Origin: a virus
Direction: 5' to 3' (one strand)
DNA: 64,000 bases
Virus record (IMG/VR): IMGVR_UViG_3300050821_005575
Coordinates: 1-64,000 of that record
Below the pieces are notes generated by a model. It saw only the letters and a list, made by a program, of their open reading frames with translations, did not search any database and was not told where the DNA came from. Numbering within the stretch: the first letter of the stretch is position 1; every line of letters starts with the position of its first letter. Of the stretch, positions 1 through 8,479 are shown one piece after another. The translations under genes were made by a program, and so were the position numbers.

Positions 1-47
1 ATCTCCGGGAATTCCCTCGTGAGCTCTTTCAGGTCAGGTGAGCCCAT
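1..47 (-). CDS. Partial gene running off the left edge
   Basis: An ATG at 47 (minus strand) opens a frame starting MGSPDLKELTREFPE that stays open to the window edge. It starts 2 nt after the stop of the preceding gene, and a G-rich Shine-Dalgarno-like stretch lies in that gene's 3' end. The compact spacing matches the rest of the leftward operon. Function cannot be judged from 15 residues. Confidence 0.55.
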   Translation of the reverse strand, partial: MGSPDLKELTREFPE

Positions 48-49
48 GT

Positions 50-316
50 CTATCCCCCACCGAAGAGAGTCTTGAGCAGGCCGATCACCGAGAGCGACGA
101 GCCGACCAGCGAGAGCGCCTGACCGGACCAACCGAGTCCGTTGTCCGGCGCGGCGGGAGTCCGCGGCGTGACGAACTTCGATGGATTCGCCCGGATCGCA
201 CGAACGACCGAAGCGGCGCCGACCGAAACGGCCTGAGCCTGCGGGACGCCGTCCACCGAGTAGAGGTGGTAGGCGTAGTCCGCCGCGACGTCCAGGGCCG
301 CCCCGAGTCTTGACAT
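50..316 (-). CDS. Small protein with hydrophobic C-terminus
   Basis: 88 aa. The start ATG overlaps the stop of the glycosyltransferase gene (TGATG), which indicates translational coupling. The N-terminal half is Ala/Val-rich and helical. The C-terminus (ALSLVGSSLSVIGLLKTLF) is a hydrophobic segment ending in Gly residues, so it may anchor in a membrane like several other products of this arm. No family recognised. Confidence 0.7.
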   Translation of the reverse strand: MSRLGAALDVAADYAYHLYSVDGVPQAQAVSVGAASVVRAIRANPSKFVTPRTPAAPDNGLGWSGQALSLVGSSLSVIGLLKTLFGGG

Positions 317-1644
317 CAGCGCACCAGCTTCAGTTCTGACTTCGCAGGCTTCCCGACGAGGTCGCAGACGACGTCGGCCCACTGGGCCGCCCGCGTCCCA
401 CCCATACAGCGGTTCGCCATGACCCAGTCGATGCAGGCCTTCCCGATCGTCTCGCGCTCGACGGAGGTCAGACTGACCATGTACTTTAGAGCTTCAAGCC
501 ACTCGCCGTCCTCGACGACCCCCATCGGCAGCCCGGCGGCCAGGAGCGCCGGATACTCGGCGACCGGCGAGCAGAGCATCGGGTAGCCCGCCGAAGCGTA
601 CTCGAGACCCTTCAGGCCGGACTTCGACTCGTTGAAGGTGTTCTTCTCCAGCGGGATGATCCCGAAGTCCGCGGCGACCGCAGCGAGCTCGTCGTGGTAG
701 TCGACAAAGTCGACAGGTTTCTTAAGGTCGATCCACTCGTAGCAGTCAGCCAGGACATCCGGGACGCGCTCGCCGAAGAGCGTGAAGCGGACTTTCCCGG
801 CACGCTCCCGGAGCAGCTCCCGGAGCGCCGGAGCAACGATTGCGAGGTCGTGACGGTGCGTCGCAGAACCCGCCCAGACGATCCGGACGAAGTCCGGGTT
901 CGGGGGGCTCCGACGCGGAGTGACGTTTGCAGTCACCATGTTCGGCAGGACGACGACGCGCTTGCCGGGATGACCGGCGAGGATCAGTCGGCCGAGCGGT
1001 TCTGTCGAGACCGTTACGAGGTCGGCGAGCTCGATCATCGCGTGTATCTCAGCCTGCTTCTCCGACGTCCCATAGATGGTCTTCGCCTGATTGTCGTCGG
1101 GGATCGCCGAGAGATTGTCGTCGAGATCGTAGACGATCTTGACGCCCTGAGCCTGCGCCTGACGGGCGATCTCGATCAGGATCTCGGCGGTGATCAGCTG
1201 GATCCAGAGGATATCGTACCGGAGCGCCTTCGAGACGTCCGGACGGGCCGTCCAGTCGGACATGACCCGACCGCCATCCTTCATCAGGTCCGACGGGATC
1301 ATCGCTCGGTAGTAGGCGGAGGCCGACTCTCCGGACGGGACAAAGAGGACCTTCGGAACGTCGCCCTTCTGGAAGAGATTCTCGAGGAAGACGTCCTCGG
1401 CGGCGTGCCGGAGGTCCAGCAGGTCCGTCATCGATCGGAGCTTCCGGGAGCCCCAGCGGATCGCCAGGATCTTGGCGACCTTGGCGGCTTCCTGGTAGAT
1501 CTCGACGTGGAAGACCGGCGCGCGGTCCTCGAACTCGATCCGGACGCCGTCGTCGGACGGACGTGGGATCCCTCCGGCCCAGAGTCGCACGGCGACCTCC
1601 GGGACCGTTCGGATCATGTCGATGAGCTGCGGTTTCTCCGGCAT
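316..1644 (-). CDS. GT4-like glycosyltransferase (GT-B fold)
   Basis: 442 aa, preceded by a strong AAGGAGGGG ribosome-binding site. The first 80 residues are unassigned. The rest has GT-B features: an N-terminal lobe with VKIVYDLDDNLSAIP, then VVVLPNMV, the nucleotide-sugar lobe starting VRIVWAGSATHRHD, and FNESKSGLKGLEYASAGYP near the acceptor/donor cleft, the equivalent of the GT4 E-x7-E region. It lies among virion genes, so it may glycosylate a particle protein or a host surface glycan. The substrate is unknown. Confidence 0.8.
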   Translation of the reverse strand: MPEKPQLIDMIRTVPEVAVRLWAGGIPRPSDDGVRIEFEDRAPVFHVEIYQEAAKVAKILAIRWGSRKLRSMTDLLDLRHAAEDVFLENLFQKGDVPKVLFVPSGESASAYYRAMIPSDLMKDGGRVMSDWTARPDVSKALRYDILWIQLITAEILIEIARQAQAQGVKIVYDLDDNLSAIPDDNQAKTIYGTSEKQAEIHAMIELADLVTVSTEPLGRLILAGHPGKRVVVLPNMVTANVTPRRSPPNPDFVRIVWAGSATHRHDLAIVAPALRELLRERAGKVRFTLFGERVPDVLADCYEWIDLKKPVDFVDYHDELAAVAADFGIIPLEKNTFNESKSGLKGLEYASAGYPMLCSPVAEYPALLAAGLPMGVVEDGEWLEALKYMVSLTSVERETIGKACIDWVMANRCMGGTRAAQWADVVCDLVGKPAKSELKLVR

Positions 1645-1707
1645 ACCTCTCCCCTCCTTCTTCTTCTACCCCGTATTCTACTGTGCAGTGAGCGTCTTTT
1701 CCATCCC

Positions 1708-2679
1708 CTACTTGATGAAGGTCTTGTAGACCATCCCGGCGCCGACGAGCGCGCCGCCCGCCCAGACGTACCAGGGAACGTTCCCCGGGAGAACGATCGT
1801 CGGGGGCGCCGACGGGATCGGGATGGCAGTCAGGTCGGCGATCTGCTTCTGGAGGACCTGCTGCTCCTTCCGGGCGTCCAGGAGGTCGATCGTGTTCTGG
1901 ATATCGTCTCGGACCGCCAGGACGACGGCTCCGGCGGGGTCGGTCCGGTCGATCTGGTACGGGAACTGGACGCCCAGGACAGGAAGCATCTGCGTGACGA
2001 ACTGGTTCATCAGAGCCGTCAGCTGGTCCTGGAAGGTCAGGCGCAGGTTGTCGTCGGTCGTGATCCAGCCGGGCTCGCGGGTGTCCCAGGCGGCCATGTT
2101 CGCGATCATGCTCTGGTGCGTCGCCTCGGTTGACTTCGCGGCAGCCTGGACGGTCGCGAGCGTCACGGCCGGATCCGGCGCGGCCGGGACGGTCGACGGG
2201 TCTGGCACCGGAGCCGGAGCGGACGGATCGGTCGCATCCTGGCCGAGGCCGCCCGGGCTGTGGTACCGGGCCGACGCTCGGCGGACGAGGATCCGGGCGC
2301 GATCGTCCGGGATCCCGCGGGCCAGGAGGTCCTGGAAGACCGAGTCCATAGCGCCCGTCTTGTCGACCATCTGCGTCGCCGACAGGCCGGACCCGGAGCG
2401 GACCCGGGCGGCGGCCCCGTGGACGAGGCTCCGGGCGCTCGTCTCGTCCATGCCGTTCACGATCAGGTTCGCGATGACCGGCTCGGTCGCGAAGGACGTC
2501 CGGTCGACGACCGGGTGCGCGTGCATCCCGTCCGGGATCAGCGTCGCGGACCTCCAGCCCTCGCGGTGGTAGCCGGGCTCGATCCCGTGCATCCCGTCCG
2601 GGATCAACGTCGCGACGTTGACGTACCGGATCGGATCCTGGATGAACCGGACGCGGGCGCGCGGGGAGGTCGTTCTCAT
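1708..2679 (-). CDS. Putative virion protein with ATLIPDGMH repeats and C-terminal anchor
   Basis: 323 aa. ATG 2679 is chosen because AAAGGA lies just upstream. Near the N-terminus a short unit recurs: VATLIPDGMHGI, SATLIPDGMHAH, then a degenerate IANLIVNGMDET. A Pro/Ala linker follows, then a helical region with Gln-rich heptads. The C-terminus is a Pro-rich stretch, one transmembrane helix (WYVWAGGALVGAGMVY) and a basic end (KTFIK). That tail plan (Pro-rich, helix, basic residues) is shared by several proteins of this arm. No known family. Confidence 0.7.
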   Translation of the reverse strand: MRTTSPRARVRFIQDPIRYVNVATLIPDGMHGIEPGYHREGWRSATLIPDGMHAHPVVDRTSFATEPVIANLIVNGMDETSARSLVHGAAARVRSGSGLSATQMVDKTGAMDSVFQDLLARGIPDDRARILVRRASARYHSPGGLGQDATDPSAPAPVPDPSTVPAAPDPAVTLATVQAAAKSTEATHQSMIANMAAWDTREPGWITTDDNLRLTFQDQLTALMNQFVTQMLPVLGVQFPYQIDRTDPAGAVVLAVRDDIQNTIDLLDARKEQQVLQKQIADLTAIPIPSAPPTIVLPGNVPWYVWAGGALVGAGMVYKTFIK

Positions 2680-2683
2680 GGTC

Positions 2684-3280
2684 TCATCCTTTCGCGTAGT
2701 AGTAGCTGCCGAAGAGCATCGCGGCAATCGCCGTGCCGATCGCCAGTGTCGGCAAGCCGGACACGTCGGTCAGGTTCCCGGACGGGCCGATCGCCGTGAT
2801 GGGGGTCACGCCCCCGACCGGGGTGATAAGCACGCCGTTTGCCGTTGCGTTCTGGATCAGGGCGGACTTCGCGGCGAGCGCCTGGGAATCCTGTGTGATC
2901 TGCGCTTCGTTCGCCTGGATCTGCGCCAGATTCTTCGCGGAGGTCGTGTTGATCTTCGCGCTCCAGATCGAGCCGACGGCGCCTGCGATGGCGCCGACGA
3001 GTCCCGAGATTCCGCCGATATCAGACTGGCCGAGCCCGGAAGATTTTGCTTCCTTGAAGGCTGCGATGTCGACGACCTGCCGGGCGAAAGCCCGGACGGC
3101 CGGGAAGAGCGCCGGACCGGGAGCGTCGGTCAGGCCGCGAGAGACGTCCCTGTTGACGATGTCCGTGAACTGCTCTTTGGTCAGGCCGCCGTTCAGGATC
3201 GCCCACGCGATCGACGGCGAGGTCATATCCGAGGCGAAGGCCGCCGCCAGCGCCTGGGCGTAGGCAACATCCGCGTCCAT
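2684..3280 (-). CDS. Putative virion membrane protein
   Basis: 198 aa. Its ATG overlaps the upstream stop (TGATG at 3278-3282). Two hydrophobic segments are visible: a Gly/Ala-rich one around residues 90-110 (GLVGAIAGAVGSIW) and a C-terminal helix (AIGTAIAAMLFGSYYYAKG). Between them is an Ala/Gln/Asn-rich helical stretch. The Gly-rich helix resembles membrane-active peptides, but no family is recognised. Confidence 0.7.
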   Translation of the reverse strand: MDADVAYAQALAAAFASDMTSPSIAWAILNGGLTKEQFTDIVNRDVSRGLTDAPGPALFPAVRAFARQVVDIAAFKEAKSSGLGQSDIGGISGLVGAIAGAVGSIWSAKINTTSAKNLAQIQANEAQITQDSQALAAKSALIQNATANGVLITPVGGVTPITAIGPSGNLTDVSGLPTLAIGTAIAAMLFGSYYYAKG

Positions 3281-4581
3281 CAGCGCTTCTTTCCGCCCGC
3301 CGCGAGCGCCACGGCGCCGCCGACACCCAGTAGAGCCAGGAGCCAGCCGCTCGACGCCGGAGCCGGTGTCGTGCTGAGCGCCGCATTGACGGTCGCGCTC
3401 GCGACAGCCTGATCGACCGCCTGCTGCGTCTGCTGGGCGACGGCGACTGCGGCCGGAGTCGGCTGAAGCTGTCCGGCGGCGGCCTGCTGGAGTAGGGCGG
3501 TCTTCTGGTCGAGCGTCAGTGCGGCCCACTTGTCCGGCGTGTATCCAGCCGCCAGGAAGGCCGTCTGGTTCGCAGTGTAGACGGAGTCGGCCTGCTGATT
3601 GACCTGAACGGTCTGGTCGGCGACCTGCTGGTTCAGGACATCAGCTTGATGCTGGTTTGACGCGGCGGCGGCAGCGGCGGCGGTCTTCTTCTGGCCGATC
3701 GCGATTGCCGTGTCGACGACAGAGGCGACGGCGGTCGAGACGCCGAGCGTGAAGGGTCCGAGGACCGTCCCGAGGATCGAGATGACCATCGGGCCCGTCT
3801 TCCCGAGCCGCGTGAAGATGTTCGTGACGTTCGGACCGCGGTTCACCAGGAAGAGCCGCTCCTGGCCGGTCGTCGGATGCGTCGCGACCAGCCAGTACCA
3901 GGGGTCCGCCATGATTCCGAACATCTTCTGGACCGCGTCGAGCACGTTGTCGGAGGCGAGGACCCAAACGCCGCCGTCAACCGGCTCCAGGAATCCGTCC
4001 GGGAGCGCTTGATAGCCCTTCCAGGTGAACGGATCCCAGATCCGGGACGTCGCAGCCGGGCCGTGCTGATTGGCCGCCGCCTTGGCGATGGCGTACTGCA
4101 TCATGACCGGATCGTTGACGCTGGTCAGGCTAGTGACCGGCGTCGTCTGGTCGACACCGGAAGGGAGGGGGGCGTAGAGCGCCGTCGAGTCCGACGATCC
4201 GGCGGCCCGCATCGCAGCGGCGCGGGCGTCGAACGTGGCCTGACCGTCCGTTGTGACGTTCCATCCGATCTGCGAGACGCCGCTGGCGAATCCCGAAGAC
4301 CGGGCGACGCTCGACCAGACCTCCTCGATCCCGTCGATCCAGCGCTTCAGGCCGTCGAACGGATTCGACATGTCGATGTTCGTCCAGGTCCCCGCCATCC
4401 AGCAAATTCCGCCAGCTCGGGGAGTACCGGACATCTGTGCCGTTCCGTCGGCGAGGTAGCGGACGGAGCAGGGGCTCAGGGAGCTTGGCCCGATGATCGG
4501 GCCTCCGCCGAGCTTACCGGCGGTCGGGTCGAGAGCGGTTGTGAAGGCTCCGAGGCCTGGACGTCGGACGTACCGGATCAC
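3280..4581 (-). CDS. Putative virion protein with N-terminal YVRRPGLG motif and C-terminal anchor
   Basis: 433 aa. It begins MIRYVRRPGLGAF, a motif also found at the start of the 88-aa protein at 17939-18205. There is a Gly-rich hydrophobic stretch near residue 270 (VISILGTVLGPFTLGVS), then a long Ala/Gln-rich helical region. It ends PAPASSGWLLALLG, one membrane helix and GGKKR. Four-nt overlap with the upstream gene. The layout suggests a membrane-anchored particle protein; no homologue is recognised. Confidence 0.7.
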   Translation of the reverse strand: MIRYVRRPGLGAFTTALDPTAGKLGGGPIIGPSSLSPCSVRYLADGTAQMSGTPRAGGICWMAGTWTNIDMSNPFDGLKRWIDGIEEVWSSVARSSGFASGVSQIGWNVTTDGQATFDARAAAMRAAGSSDSTALYAPLPSGVDQTTPVTSLTSVNDPVMMQYAIAKAAANQHGPAATSRIWDPFTWKGYQALPDGFLEPVDGGVWVLASDNVLDAVQKMFGIMADPWYWLVATHPTTGQERLFLVNRGPNVTNIFTRLGKTGPMVISILGTVLGPFTLGVSTAVASVVDTAIAIGQKKTAAAAAAASNQHQADVLNQQVADQTVQVNQQADSVYTANQTAFLAAGYTPDKWAALTLDQKTALLQQAAAGQLQPTPAAVAVAQQTQQAVDQAVASATVNAALSTTPAPASSGWLLALLGVGGAVALAAGGKKR

Positions 4582-5672
4582 CGACGCTTTCCTCCCATCG
4601 ACATCGCCGCGGCGGCGACGCCGCCCGCACCGAGCAGCCAGAAGAGTCCGCTGTTATCCGGAGCTGCGGAGGTCGCTGGAGTGGTCGTGGGGACTGCGGC
4701 CGGAGTCGGCACACCCGCCGCCGCGACGGTCGCCGCGGCCTGAGTCAGGAGCGCGAGGACCTGACCCCGCGGCATCGCCATGACCTGCGCACGCATCGAG
4801 TCCGGGATCGAGATGAATCCGGTTGTGGTCCGGACCCGCAGGCCGGTCCCGACGCCGTCGGCCGAAATCTCGAAGCGGTCGCCGGGCTGCGTGCCGGAAG
4901 CGACGAGCGATGAGACCTGCGTGATGTCGACCGGGTAGTTCGTGATCGTCTGACCCTCGACGGTCAGCGTGTAGCCGGTCGCCGTCGGCAGGCCCGCGGT
5001 TTCGTCCGTCCCGGTCGTGTACGGACCCGTCGGCGCCGGTGCGGAGGCCGGTGACGCGGCGTCGGCTGCCGCTGAAGCCGCCGCCGCGTTCGGGTCGGCC
5101 GGTGCGGCGGCGTTCGGGTCGGTCGGCGGAGGCTGCTGGACGTAGTTCACGGGAACCGGCGGCGTGTACGTCGACGGATCCACGGACTGCGCCGGGTAGG
5201 GCATCGGGGCGGGCTGCGCGACTGGCACCGGGGTCGACGCGGACGGGTCCGCCTGAGCCGGAGCGGGGGCTGGCGGAGCCGCCGCTGCAGCTGCCGTCGC
5301 GGCGGATACCGGCGGGCCTCCATGGTGCTTCTTCTTGGCGGTCAGGGCGTGCAGGCCCGGGTCGATCTTCTTGAAGGTCTTGAAGATCCGACTGTGGAAC
5401 CGCATGAGCTTCTTGAAGAAGCTGCGACCGAGGCCGTCGCCGAGTCCGCTACCGGAGGCAGCATCGCGGGAGGCTTGATGGACATTCTCCCTGAGTGCGT
5501 CCGCGAGCGCCGCCTCTGGATCCCGCTGACTGAGGATCCAGTGGACCGCCTTGTGCGAGTCCGGATGCTGGAGCTCGTCGGCGACAAGCGCGCGGGACCT
5601 CGGCGAGAGACGCCGGAAGTTCTCCGTCTCCGGTGCGCCGAGGCCGTAGCCGGGTGCTGCGTAGACTCGCAT
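4578..5672 (-). CDS. Pro/Ala-rich putative virion protein with basic amphipathic segment and C-terminal anchor
   Basis: 364 aa. It starts MRVYAAPGYGLGAPETE, a variant of the N-terminal RPGLG motif of neighbouring proteins. Around residues 85-115 is a strongly basic amphipathic stretch (FKKLMRFHSRIFKTFKK) that could be membrane-active. A Pro/Ala/Asp low-complexity linker follows, then a small beta-rich domain (YTLTVEGQTITNYPVDI onward). The C-terminus is NSGLFWLLGAGG, a helix and GGKRR. No family recognised. Confidence 0.7.
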   Translation of the reverse strand: MRVYAAPGYGLGAPETENFRRLSPRSRALVADELQHPDSHKAVHWILSQRDPEAALADALRENVHQASRDAASGSGLGDGLGRSFFKKLMRFHSRIFKTFKKIDPGLHALTAKKKHHGGPPVSAATAAAAAAPPAPAPAQADPSASTPVPVAQPAPMPYPAQSVDPSTYTPPVPVNYVQQPPPTDPNAAAPADPNAAAASAAADAASPASAPAPTGPYTTGTDETAGLPTATGYTLTVEGQTITNYPVDITQVSSLVASGTQPGDRFEISADGVGTGLRVRTTTGFISIPDSMRAQVMAMPRGQVLALLTQAAATVAAAGVPTPAAVPTTTPATSAAPDNSGLFWLLGAGGVAAAAMSMGGKRR

Positions 5673-5688
5673 CGGACCCTCCGCTTTG

Positions 5689-6093
5689 TCAGATCGGGAT
5701 CGCCTTCAGGGCGACCGGCACGAGACCGAGCGCGATCTTGCCGATGTCCTCGACGATGGTCAGGAATACCGAGGGGACCTCGTCGACGATGTCCTTCACG
5801 ATCGCGTCGGCCTCCTCCTTGATCCCCTGGCGCCAAAGGTCGACCTCAAGCTTCAGGTCGGCCTTCGCGTCCGGGTCGGACGTGATCGCGTACAGGACGA
5901 GCGACTTCGCCGCCTGAATGCTCGCGTCCTCGAGGAAGGCGAGCGCGTTCGGGTGCGCCGTGAAGAAGCCGGTCGCGGCGGCCCCTAGGGCAGCCTTCGC
6001 GTCGGCCAGGATCGAGGCGCCGATCGCGGACCAGTCGAGGCCGGACGGCGCGGGCGCCGGGGCCGGAGCGGGCGCGGGATTCGTTGGACCCAT
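5689..6093 (-). CDS. Helical putative virion protein
   Basis: 134 aa. The N-terminus is a Pro-Ala repeat, followed by mostly amphipathic helices (residues 20-125) and a hydrophobic C-terminus (GKIALGLVPVALKAIPI). It sits in the run of small structural-type genes with a 25-nt gap to the upstream gene. No domain recognised. Confidence 0.6.
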   Translation of the reverse strand: MGPTNPAPAPAPAPAPSGLDWSAIGASILADAKAALGAAATGFFTAHPNALAFLEDASIQAAKSLVLYAITSDPDAKADLKLEVDLWRQGIKEEADAIVKDIVDEVPSVFLTIVEDIGKIALGLVPVALKAIPI

Positions 6094-6118
6094 AGGGATC
6101 TCCTTCGTCCTTCAGGAC

Positions 6119-6709
6119 TTACCGGTGAACCGACGTGAATAAGGTAAGGTGGCCGCTCACCTCGCCGTTCCAGGCCCGGAGCGTTCCCGCGGACATCTTC
6201 GGGTCGCTGGCAATGTACGCCTGGAACTGCGCCATGATCGCCTGCTCCTCGGCAGGGTCGACGGTCCGGGGATCCGCCTTGATCTTCGTCGCGTGCGCGT
6301 CGAGCGCGGCCTGCGTGATAACCGGCGTCTTCCCGGCCGCGACGTCCGCGGCAATGTACTTCGCCATGTCCTTCAGGATCAGCGTCTCGCCAGTCTGGAA
6401 GTCCGCCAGCGTCTTCGCGTCGATCGCGGAGCAGCTGGCACCCAGGAGCAGGATCCCGATCAGGATGACCTGCGCGGCGTTCTTGAGCACGGTCCGGCCG
6501 GTCGTGTAGCCGAGGACCGACAGCAGGGAGGTTGCCATACCCGCGATCTGGACAGCCTTGCTGTTGCTTGGCAGGCCGGACGCCATGACGAAACCGGCCA
6601 GGGTCGTGATGAGATGCAGCCAGAATTCAGACGTCCGCCAGCCCGGCGTGACCGGAGTCGCCGGAGCGGGGCCGCTGGACTGTACGACACCCTGAGTCTC
6701 GTCCACCAT
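6119..6709 (-). CDS. Holin-like membrane protein with lipoprotein-like second half
   Basis: 196 aa. ATG 6709 has an excellent AAGGAGG site 6 nt upstream. Residues 25-75 resemble a holin: EFWLHLITTLAGFVM, a second hydrophobic segment, then LGYTTGRTVLK. A third hydrophobic segment (VILIGILLLGASC) follows and ends in a possible lipobox cysteine, after which the protein is soluble. This could be a holin fused to a spanin-like or lipoprotein tail, or a membrane protein of another kind. Two small membrane or coiled genes lie directly upstream, as in lysis cassettes. No endolysin is seen. Confidence 0.55.
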   Translation of the reverse strand: MVDETQGVVQSSGPAPATPVTPGWRTSEFWLHLITTLAGFVMASGLPSNSKAVQIAGMATSLLSVLGYTTGRTVLKNAAQVILIGILLLGASCSAIDAKTLADFQTGETLILKDMAKYIAADVAAGKTPVITQAALDAHATKIKADPRTVDPAEEQAIMAQFQAYIASDPKMSAGTLRAWNGEVSGHLTLFTSVHR

Positions 6710-6815
6710 ATCAATCCTCCTTAGTATCGCCGCACCGCCCCAGGCTTTCCGACCGTACTCGCCGTTCACCGGATCAGAACCGCCCGGCTAGGGGACGGGC
6801 GGTCGTCCGATTATA

Positions 6816-7043
6816 CTAGTCCGGCTCGCCGGACTGAAGGCGTTTCCGCGTCTCGACCTTCTTCTCGAGTCGGTCGATCATCAGGTCGAGCTTCTTCATG
6901 GCCTGCTCCTTCTCGGCCTCCGTGACCTTCGGGTCGTCGCAGAGCTCGACGAGCCTCTGAGCCTCGACACCGAGCTCATGTCGTGAAATCGCCGAGTTGA
7001 AACAGAGCATCCGGGCCGTTCTCTTCGTGACGACACCCATCAC
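6816..7043 (-). CDS. Small coiled-coil protein
   Basis: 75 aa, overlapping the upstream gene by 4 nt. Residues 30-70 are charged and heptad-like (EKEQAMKKLDLMIDRLEKKVE). It sits between two predicted membrane proteins of a possible lysis block. No family recognised. The roughly 105 nt downstream (6710-6815) hold no gene. Confidence 0.6.
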   Translation of the reverse strand: MMGVVTKRTARMLCFNSAISRHELGVEAQRLVELCDDPKVTEAEKEQAMKKLDLMIDRLEKKVETRKRLQSGEPD

Positions 7044-7300
7044 TTACCTCCGGACTTTGACCGTTCCATCTGGACACGAGCGACGCGAAGCATCGCAAGG
7101 ATCTCCTCGGACTCGGCGGCTTTTGCCGCGTTGCAGGCCTTCAGGTCCTCGTACAGTTTATTGACCCAGCCGAGCGCGACGCCGCAGATCGCGCTCATCG
7201 CGCCGACGAGTGCCAGGATGATGACCCAGGCTAGAGCGCTGATCCCACCGGACGGCGGCTCGACGTCCGACGCCGTCAGTATCGACAACAGAAGGTTCAC
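7040..7300 (-). CDS. Small single-pass membrane protein, possible lysis accessory
   Basis: 86 aa from GTG 7300, chosen because AAGGAGG lies 4-5 nt upstream; an in-frame ATG at 7342 lacks a site. A transmembrane helix (ALAWVIILALVGAMSAICGVAL) is followed by a charged helical cytoplasmic-type tail. The topology is like holin or spanin partners, but no family is recognised. A TATAAT box about 35 nt upstream may give an internal transcript. Confidence 0.6.
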   Translation of the reverse strand: MNLLLSILTASDVEPPSGGISALAWVIILALVGAMSAICGVALGWVNKLYEDLKACNAAKAAESEEILAMLRVARVQMERSKSGGK

Positions 7301-7309
7301 CCTGCCTCC

Positions 7310-7345
7310 TTGCCCCGGTCTGATCTCTATATTATAGGACATTTC
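7310..7345 (-). promoter_or_regulatory. Possible internal leftward promoter
   Basis: On the minus strand a perfect TATAAT lies in the gap between the glycine-rich spike gene and the membrane gene starting at 7300. The -35 region is poor. This is a weak prediction, but the location is right for separate expression of the putative lysis block. Confidence 0.3.
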
Positions 7346-8050
7346 TCATAGGAAGAAAGCGGTGCGTTTCGGAGAGACGGGCGGCGTCGGAGGGGGCGGG
7401 ACCGTCCCGAAGGTCGTCACGAGGACCGCGGGCGGGTAGGCGCCGTCATCCTTCCAGATTCGGATGCCGCCGGACGCGCCGGGGCCTCCGTTCACCTGCG
7501 GGAAGGTCGCCTGACTGCCGCCGCCCCCGCCACCGCCTCCCGGTCCGCCGCCCGGGCTCCCGTCGAGGTGCGCGTTCTGGGGACTCCCGTCTCCGCCTGC
7601 TCCAGCCTGCGTGCCATTGACGCCGCCTGACGGGTAGGCGCCAGCAACGCCTGGAGCCGTCGGACTGCCCGAGGAGCCTCCGCCGCCACCGGCACCCGGA
7701 GTCGACGGGACCGAAGTCGCGCCCGGGCCGCCGTCGAACAGGATCGTACCGACGCCTCCCGTACCTCCGGCGCCGGGCGTGGCGAACCCGGCATTCCCGC
7801 CGCCGTTCGCCTGGATCCCGTTCGGCAGGGTGCCGGTTCCGAAGATAGACTCACGCGGGAAGGCGTTCTGGCCGGTCCGGATGAAGTAGACATTCCCCAT
7901 GATGACGGCGATGACAGCGCGGGCGTACTCGCCGCCACCTCCTCCGCCTCCGATGTCAGTCGGGTCGCCGAGGCGTCCAGTGCCGCCCGCACCCCAAGCC
8001 TCGACGAGGGCGTTCCCCGTGAAGGTTGCAGTCCAGGTCGTGTCGGGCAT
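7346..8050 (-). CDS. Glycine-rich spike or adhesin-like protein
   Basis: 234 aa. After a short beta-like N-terminus (WTATFTGNALVEAWGAGGTG) most of the protein is Gly-rich with Pro, Ser and Ala, including runs of seven or eight glycines. This resembles the glycine-rich domains of phage receptor-binding tips. It ends PPPPTPPVSPKRTAFFL. It groups with three further spike-like genes immediately upstream. The receptor is unknown. Confidence 0.65.
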   Translation of the reverse strand: MPDTTWTATFTGNALVEAWGAGGTGRLGDPTDIGGGGGGGEYARAVIAVIMGNVYFIRTGQNAFPRESIFGTGTLPNGIQANGGGNAGFATPGAGGTGGVGTILFDGGPGATSVPSTPGAGGGGGSSGSPTAPGVAGAYPSGGVNGTQAGAGGDGSPQNAHLDGSPGGGPGGGGGGGGSQATFPQVNGGPGASGGIRIWKDDGAYPPAVLVTTFGTVPPPPTPPVSPKRTAFFL

Positions 8051-8062
8051 GGTCTACCTACC

Positions 8063-8452
8063 TCAGGTCACGACGACGGTCAGGTTCGCACCGGCCGAGA
8101 TCGAGCCGACCTGCGTGATCGATATTGCCAGGGCATGATCGGAGTCGACGAGCGTCGACGAGAAGACGAGGTCGCCAACGAGATTGCCGCTCGCGATCGT
8201 CAGTGTCCCGAGCGTCGAGACCGTCGAACCGTCGGATCGCTTGATGAGCAGGATGTCGATCGTAATGTCCGTACCGGCCGGAGCGCTCTTGACCTGACCG
8301 GTCGCCTTCGTGACTGAATCGCCCTGGCCCGGCAGCCATGGGATCAGAGCGTTGTCGGTCGTGTCGAGATTCCCCTGGAACGTGAAGGCGTACCGGACGA
8401 CCAGTGGAATTGGGATTCCGCCCGACCCGCCGCCGCCACCACCGCTAGCCAT
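8063..8452 (-). CDS. Small beta-rich putative spike protein
   Basis: 129 aa. A poly-Gly N-terminus (ASGGGGGGSGG) is followed by alternating hydrophobic and polar residues typical of a beta sandwich (VVRYAFTFQGNLDTTDN...). The same Gly-run linker opens the neighbouring spike-like genes, suggesting modules joined by flexible glycine hinges. No named family. Confidence 0.6.
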   Translation of the reverse strand: MASGGGGGGSGGIPIPLVVRYAFTFQGNLDTTDNALIPWLPGQGDSVTKATGQVKSAPAGTDITIDILLIKRSDGSTVSTLGTLTIASGNLVGDLVFSSTLVDSDHALAISITQVGSISAGANLTVVVT

Positions 8453-8479
8453 GCGTACCTCTTTCTTTCTCGTTCGGAC

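Noticed and set aside
694-2133. Long plus-strand frame opposite the glycosyltransferase gene
   Set aside because: It is an antisense shadow of high-GC coding sequence: rich in Arg, Asp and Val, no ribosome-binding site and no domain.
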